NCBI GenBank assembly: GCA_933207985.1
Contig: OW240913.1
Span: 274,466,534 to 274,530,533 of the forward strand
Direction of reading: 5' to 3'
DNA from: Pelobates cultripes
Lineage: Eukaryota > Chordata > Amphibia > Anura > Pelobatidae
DNA length: 64,000 nucleotides
A program made the position numbers and the translations under genes. This document shows positions 57,716-64,000 of the stretch, one piece after another. Numbering within the stretch: the first letter of the stretch is position 1; the number at the start of each line of letters is the position of its first letter. The notes below the pieces were generated by a model. It was not told the DNA's origin. It did no database searches and saw nothing but the letters and a program-made list of their open reading frames with translations.

Positions 57716-58852
57716 GCCAGGGGAGCTAAATTTACTTTACTTTCTCCCTGTGAATGTGTTCTCTAAAACTACTTTTATTAATCTGTACTTTCCATTTACA
57801 CTCCTGGATACAGTTTGTCTTACTGTGGAATCATTTGTTTATTGTTAAATATTTTTTCCTACGTGTTGCAAGTTACTAAGATACTGATCCACAGTTTCAG
57901 GCAGTATAGTATTTTTTTTTCTTCTTGAAGAAAATTAAGTTTTAAATATAAACTGTATTGGGCTACCTTTCCGTTCTCTTACAGCTGTTTAATTAAGGAA
58001 ACACTCTCTCCCTCTCTCTCTCCCCCTCTCCCTCTCTCTCTCCCCCTCTCCCTCTCTCCTCCTCTCTCTCCCCCTCTCCCCCTCTCTCTCCCCCTTTGTT
58101 TTTGTGTTCCCTAAAGACACTACATAACCTACACACATACACACTACATCCTTTCCCACACCTCACTATATTCCATACACACACTACATAACCTACACAA
58201 ATCAAGTAATTTTCGGTTTTCGGCCAAGGGCATCCTGTATTTTCGGTTTCGGCCCAGAATTTTTCATTTCGGTGCATCCCTAACGGAAGGAGTAAATGGT
58301 CTTGGTACGCTTTACCAACTTCAATTAGGAATCCGATCACTTTTGTCAACATTTACCTCTCCTTTTTTCCCTTCCATCCTTTATTTTATTTTTGTTCTCT
58401 CTGACACCATGACTATATGTTTCTATGCTTTTGTAGTTCCATCTTACTTCATTATATTTTTATTTTATGTTTTTTTTTGTATGTTGTCTTTTTTTAATTA
58501 TCCTCTTAGCTTAAGAGTGTCTGGTACTTTGTACTTGAAATAATATAGTTTATATAAAAGGAGCTAGAGCAAAAACCAACAATGCAGAGTCTAGCAGTGG
58601 TAGATATTTCAACGCAAAGACTTTGTTTCGCAGGGATTAAGATTGGAGAAGTAAGAGCACCGTTGATGAGGGCCTGGGTGTCGCAATGACCTTCTTTTGG
58701 AAAAACTCTCCAAAAGAAAATTGCCCTTTCATACTGCTACGACAGTCATCATTGTCATACATCTTTGGTTTCCAAAGCTTCTAGAATTCTCTTTTATTAG
58801 GGGGACATTTATCTTGAAGCACAGAGTAAACATTTAAGATATGGAATATAAA
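57716..58852. other. PREP intron with CT-rich microsatellite
   Basis: A (CCTCTCTCT)n-like low-complexity tract lies at 58003-58095. After it comes a possible repeat with TTTCGGTTTTCGGCC (58210-58280). No gene. Confidence 0.6.
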
Positions 58853-58853
58853 C

Positions 58854-59682
58854 AGTGAGGGGAAAAAAGTATATAACCCTCTGATTTTGATCGTTTGCCC
58901 ACTGACAAAGAAATGATAAATCTATAGTTTTAATGGTAGGTGTATTTTAACAGTAAGAGACAAAAAAAAATCCAGAATAATGTCAATGAGTGAAATAAGT
59001 ATTTGACTCCTTTGACTTAGTACTTGGTGGCAAAACCCTTGTTGGCAATCACAGAGGTCAGATGTTTCTTGTAGTTGGCCACCAGGTTTGCACACATCTC
59101 AGGAGGAATTTTGTCCAACTCCTCTTTGCAGATCCTCTCCAAGTCGTTAAGGTTTCAAGGCTGACGTTTGGCAACTCGACCCTTCTGCTCCATCCACAGA
59201 TTTTCTACGGGATTAAGGTCTGGAGACTGGCTAAGCCACTCCAGGACCTTAATGTGCTTCTTCTTGAACCACTCCTTTGTTGCCTTGGCTGTGTGTTTTT
59301 GGTAATTGTCATTCCGGAATACCCATCCACAGCCCATTTTTTTTTAATGCCCTGGCTGAGGGAAAGAGGTTCTCACCCAAGATTTGACGGTACATGGCCT
59401 TGTCCATTTTACCTTTGATGCTGTGCAGTTGTCCTGTCCCCTTAGCAGAAAAACACCCCCAAAGCAAAATGTTTCCACCTCCATGTTTGACGGTGGGGAT
59501 GGTGTTCTTGGGGTCATAGGCAGCATTCCTTCTACTCCAAATACAGTGAGTTGAGTTAATGCCAAAGAGCTCTAATTTGGTCTCATCTGACCACAACTCT
59601 TTCACCCAGTTCTCCTCTGAATCATTCAGATGTTCACTGGCAAACTTCAGACATGCCTGTATATGTGCTTTCTTGAATATTG
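58854..59682 (-). mobile_element. Tc1/mariner transposon, truncated
   Basis: A left terminal repeat (CAGTGAGGGGAAAAAAGTAT) starts at about 58854. The minus strand carries transposase C-terminal pieces: [20 protein letters not shown] (first Asp region, 59605), [20 protein letters not shown], then [19 protein letters not shown] (third acidic position, 59245). It is cut at about 59682, so the DNA-binding half and right terminal repeat are missing. Frame changes are present. Confidence 0.85.
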
Positions 59683-59689
59683 GAACATC

Positions 59690-60165
59690 TGTTCAGAATA
59701 GGGGCTGTACCTGTCCAGATGTGAGATGCCGCAAAGGGTAGTTGAGAATGACAGGGCTAAAATCCTGTGGGATTTCCAGATCCAATACTGGCCAACCAAC
59801 CTGAAATCGTGGTTTTTGACAAGGAACAGAAGAGTGCAGTAATGGTGGGTGTGGCAATACCCATTGACTGACATCAGGAAGAAGGAACATGAGAAGATCT
59901 ACAAATACCAAGGGCTGAAAGAAGAGCTAGAAAGGATGTGGAAAGTGAAGGCAGTAGTAGTTCCAGTTGTGATGGTAGCACTCGGAGCTGTGACTCCCAA
60001 GTTGGTGGAGTGGCTTCAACAGATTCCAGGTGGGACATCCGAGATCACTGTCCAGAAGAGTGCAGTTCTAGAAACAGCTAAGTTACAGCGCAGAACCCTC
60101 AGATTCCCAGGTCTGGTAGAGGACCCAAGAATTGAGGAATAAATATACCAACCAGGAGTGGCGAG
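59690..60165 (+). pseudogene. LINE C-terminus with restriction-like endonuclease, degraded
   Basis: The + strand reads WDFQI, then (with shifts) LANQPEIVVFDKEQKSAV, KKEHEKIYKYQGLKEELERM and VVPVVMVALGAVTPKLVEWL, ending with VQKSAVLETAKLQRRTLRF. This is the C-terminus common to R4/Dong- or Rex6-like LINEs, whose endonuclease is of the restriction type with a PD...D.K core. Here the PD is PE, and the later Asp has become Gly (AVMVGVAIP). A (TA)n/(GT)n tract at 60174-60232 may be its tail. The precise clade is uncertain. Confidence 0.65.
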
Positions 60166-60169
60166 GAAA

Positions 60170-60226
<57 letters not shown>

Positions 60227-60540
60227 ATATATACAAATATTATTTTTTTCTTTTTTCATATATAAAAAATGAGATTATTCCCTTTTATGTATTCTCGAAA
60301 CTACGATAATGGTGACACTGTAAATGCATTGTCTCATCTTTCTGTGTAGCCACTGCAACAATGAAAACATGGGTCACCAATGGAATGATCATGATCAGTG
60401 AAACAGAGGTCCTAAGTCCCCCTCTCAAAGCATACTTCCACCACAGTAGGTAGTGTAGGTATGTGTTATATTAGTAAACCCTAGACACGTGCAATTAGTT
60501 TTGTCCCTAATAGTGAGCTGTTAAACTGTTTAATAGACAT

Positions 60541-60684
60541 GCCCCTACTCGCAGTATAGCGAAGAGGGGCAAAATTTACTAAGTAATTTTTACTTAGTAT
60601 TAGTAAATTTGTCTGAAAGACTAATTTACGTCTTTCAGCCTTTTGGTAGATAACTCCCTAATACCATGGGAATTAGGGAGTTAT
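60541..60684. repeat. Cluster of four adjacent hairpins
   Basis: Four successive palindromes: GCCCCT/AGGGGC (60541-60570), AAATTTACTAA/TTAGTAAATTT (60572-60610), CTGAAAGAC/GTCTTTCAG (60613-60638), and ATAACTCCCTAAT/ATTAGGGAGTTAT (60650-60684, 13-bp stem). No gene. Possibly a decayed MITE. Confidence 0.8.
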
Positions 60685-62617
60685 GTACTAAGCGGCTGCA
60701 AAAGAAGTGCCAAAGTCCCGAATTTCGGCATGCCGAACCAAACCGAAAATTTTCCCCATGCACATACCTAGTAAACCCTGGCAAATACTTTCACATAATG
60801 GCATCAAACGTAAGGGCAGCTAGATGTCTAGTAGATCAGAAACAGTCTATGCGAAAAGGGCTGCTCTAAAATCAGTGTCAGATTAGGTACTCCTAGCCCT
60901 CCTTGTCTTTTCTTATCTGCCTACACAAACATGCATATTCCTCTGAAGTTTAGAGAGTGCGTCAACAGGCATCTCAATCGGGAGGGTCCGAAACAAAGCC
61001 GAATCTTCAGAAAGATAATTTTTAGCAAAAAAGTTATATGGAGTCCAGCAGGTGAGTAGAGAGTTTAAGTTCCGAAACAGAGACGAACATTTGAAAGCAT
61101 AAACATTGTGGTGGAGGGAACTGGGGCCCATTCCATTTTAAAGGAACTATTCTGCATACATCCCTACCAAAAGTGGTGGTGGTGAACATTCCCCTGGGTT
61201 AGCTTATGGGGCTGGTATTTGGAAATTCAGATTGGATTGGAAAGGAATTGTAACTGCCTCAATGCTAAATTTCTAACAACTTTAATTTCCATATCTGCTA
61301 AATCCAGGGCAATATGCTGCTTTTGGAATTTATATGCCCATACAAAATAGTTTGACCATATAAAGTGCTCCTATCCTCTTATTTCTTTAAGAAGTATTTG
61401 TGTGGGTAAGGTATGTATCTGAAATTTAACATATAGAGCATTGAGGTTAATTTAATTTTACCCCTTGTTTAGCATGTAAGTCTCGAAGTCTATTTTTGGT
61501 AGATGCAAAAAACAGTAGTTCACCTTTATATATTTTTCACCCTTTGAAATAAAAATGCTGCCAAATGTAAGCTGGTGAATTCATTTTGTTGCTAGTATGT
61601 AAAAACTAAAGAACATCTGCTCTGCGACTGTGTTTCTTAGCTATGCTCCCAGATTTTGTTTTCCAAAATTCTTTACACATTATAAAAATGCATGAGCTGC
61701 TTTGTTTAGGAAAACAAATATCTATATGCTGAATTTCATGCCTGTGCGAAGCTCCTAAATCGAACAATGGAAAATGAGCGCTTGCAAAAGCATTTGTTGT
61801 CACATTGGAGCAGAGATAAGCCGTTCATCTGTACATTTTCATTCCTCGGGACAAAACTATTTATTCTTATGTGAACATCTCTGCTGCTTTCATGTTATCG
61901 ATCTGTAGTTGTCAACATTTGTTCAGAAAAATGCAATGAAAATGGAAAAAAAACACTCCTGAGAAAAATAAGATTTTAAAATCAGAAATGAAAAGACAAT
62001 AAAGTGGATGCAGTACTTGGCCAGAGAGCAATCTAGAGGAGCCAAGAGAACATGGGGAGAAAATAAAGTATAAACGATTATGTTGGAAATCTTTTCTTTA
62101 TTTTTTTTATTGTGGGGCTTTTTTTGTTTAGTTTTTTTCTCCATTTTGCCTGATATGTAGTAATGAAAACAGAAATAAAAGAAATAAATACAAACCAATT
62201 TATTTAAAACACACCTTGAATTTGCTCTTAAATGGACATTTTATTTAACATAGCCTAGATATGGTGTTGCTAATGTGAAAATGGAAATTAGCTGTACGGC
62301 ATGCAAGGGGTTGGAACACTTTTGCTTAGGGACACGTTTTGTTTTGTTTTTAACCACTTTAAAATCGGGGGGTTGGTGGCCATAGCCTACTAGCACCATA
62401 ACCACTACAATAGCCTGAAGATTGTGCCCCTTTACTTTATCTTCTCTGATTCAAAACATTTCCATAGTCTCATCATTTCGTCTTGAGCTGCCAATCAGGT
62501 TAAAATGTATTGTTTGTCTTGCATTCCAGTGCAAAACTATACTGGTTAAAGCTTCATTAAATTTAAGCTTTGAATGGTCCTCTGATTCTCTCTCTAAACA
62601 AATTAACATTGCAGAAT
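60685..62617. other. PREP intron, nothing recognised
   Basis: No exon or transposon end recognised. Confidence 0.5.
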
Positions 62618-63128
62618 TTAAGGGACACTATAGTCACCAGAACAACTACAGCTTATTGAATTTGTTCTGGTGAATAGGATCATACCATTCAAGCTTTTTG
62701 CTGTAAAAACGGTCTATTCAGAGAAAATGCAATGTTTACATTACAGCCTAGTGATAACTTCACTGGCCACTCCTCAGATGGCTGCTAGAGATCCTTCCTA
62801 TCTCAGTCTTGCCTAGTGTGCATCACAACATATCCGTGTCTCCTCCCTTTGCATACAGACACTGAACTTTCCTCATAGAGACTAATTGATTCAATGTATC
62901 TCTATGAGGAGATGCTCATTGGCCAGGGCTGTGTGTGTGACTTGTGCTGGCTCTGCCCCCGATCTGCCTCCTTCACAGTCTCAGCCAATCCTTTCAGGAG
63001 GCATTGAGATTGGCTCAGAACAACACTTCTGATTATGTCAACAGACAGCTTGCTATTCTGAGCCAGACAGGGGCAGGGCCAGTAACTTCAGGCTTGTTTG
63101 TGTTCCTGACACTATAGTGCTCTTTTAA
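62618..63128. mobile_element. T2/Kolobok-type MITE (511 bp)
   Basis: Starts TTAAGGGACACTATAGTCAC and ends CACTATAGTGCTCTTTTAA. Similar phrases (GCACTATAGTGTCCTG at 63259 and TAACTGAAGCGGTTCTTTAA ending 63604) show that another, rearranged copy follows. Confidence 0.75.
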
Positions 63129-63750
63129 GTACTGTCCTTTATTTACTTAGAGCAAGATCTATTGTTTTTCTCCTTGGTTGATGAATAGCAGCATCTTTTA
63201 GTAATTTTAGGTGTGATCTTTCAAGGAAGAATAGTGTTCGGAATAGAATCATGTATTTTTAGCACTATAGTGTCCTGTCCATGTGGCGTGCTTGAGAAAT
63301 ATGAGACTTTCTTGCCTTTTTTACCTCACCATGTTCTCTCTGTGACTGCCCTGTCTCATTGGCTTCAGTCTTGATGATCTCAGCCAATCCAGTGCCTCCC
63401 CATAGGGAAGCAGCATTTCTTTGAAATGATTTTAACTCTGTTCTCCACACAAGCCAACCCTAGAGATGAATTAACACTGCAATCGAAACATTGTAGTTTT
63501 CTACAAACTGCAATGTTATTTACATTGCTGGGTTAAAAGTATAGGACCACTGGCACCCAGACCACTTTATTGAAGTGGTCTTGGTAACTGAAGCGGTTCT
63601 TTAACTTTTACTGCTTAGTAATTTCATTCTTTACAGTATATGTATCTTAAATGTAATATTTTCTCTGCACATCTTTTTAATCTTGTTGATGTGTTTTGCA
63701 TTTTCTGTTATGCAGTACGGATTTGTGAAATTTTCATCATGTGTTCAGTA

Positions 63751-64000
63751 AATACACCGAACAGCCTCAACATTAAAACCACTGACAGGTGAAGTGATTA
63801 TATCATTACAATGGCACCTGTCAAAGGGTGGGATATATTAGGCAGCAAGTGAACAGTCAGTTTCTTGTATTTCATGTGTTGGATGCAGGGAAAATGGGCA
63901 AGTGAATAGACAAGGGCCAAATAGTGATGGCTAGATGTCACAGCATCGCCAAAATGGCAATTGTTGTGGGGTGTTCCCGTTATGTTAGTACCTACCAAAA
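63751..64000 (+). mobile_element. Tc1/mariner transposon, 5' end, runs off the window
   Basis: A terminal repeat with ACACCGAACAGCCTCAACAT and AAAACCAC is followed by ATTACAATGGCACCTGTCAA and a transposase start around GKWASE (degenerate form of the MGK..DL.DFD start), then GQIVMARC-like sequence. Same family as 4613-4800. The catalytic part lies beyond 64000. Confidence 0.8.

Noticed and set aside
57993..58352. 119-residue frame rich in Glu, Arg and Gly
   Set aside because: Produced by the CT-rich microsatellite on the opposite strand.

Overview
The window is intronic DNA from a vertebrate, most likely a frog or toad. It carries four exons of one host gene, PREP (prolyl endopeptidase, also called prolyl oligopeptidase), on the + strand. 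The exons lie at 6233-6338, 39338-39529, 51582-51779 and 56223-56326. Reading phases match across every junction and all boundaries are AG/GT. Aligned to the mammalian enzyme they encode about residues 240-439: most of the second half of the beta-propeller and the first residues of the return into the peptidase domain. The upstream exons, and the catalytic exons (Tyr473, Ser554, Asp641, His680 in mammalian numbering), lie outside the window. The amphibian assignment rests on the mix of repeats: DIRS elements, T2/Kolobok-type MITEs with TTAAAGGRR ends, several Tc1 families, CR1 and L2 LINEs and a Penelope-like element. The genus cannot be told.

The rest is transposon-rich intron. 1-6232: a palindromic repeat pair, an L2 LINE fragment, a Tc1-like fragment and an unidentified antisense coding-like stretch. 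6339-39337 is a 33 kb intron. It holds a hAT MITE with an 8-bp target duplication, a nearly whole DIRS retrotransposon (about 6908-12703), and a nest from 14249 to 29048. The nest is bounded by the two halves of one Tc1 transposon. Inside it are a CR1 LINE (minus strand) with tandem 5'-UTR monomers, a 2.1 kb TTAA-flanked foldback element and its second copy, a degraded relative of that element, and a Penelope-like element with two hammerhead ribozyme motifs. A 100-N assembly gap is at 27262-27361. After the nest come T2 MITEs, LINE tails and a C-rich minisatellite.

39530-51581 carries a Tc1 transposon of about 1.56 kb (45020-46582) and a third 2.1 kb foldback element (49226-51362). 56327-64000 carries a Tc1 remnant, a LINE fragment with a restriction-like endonuclease, a cluster of hairpins, T2 MITEs and the start of another Tc1 family at the right edge.

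No bacterial-type genes, CRISPR arrays, tRNAs or rRNAs were seen. The most notable items are the pair of hammerhead ribozymes on the coding strand of the Penelope-like element, the DIRS element whose internal complementary region matches both outer ends, the precise TTAA insertion with its empty site preserved in a neighbouring CR1 monomer, and the multi-palindrome structure of the 2.1 kb element family.
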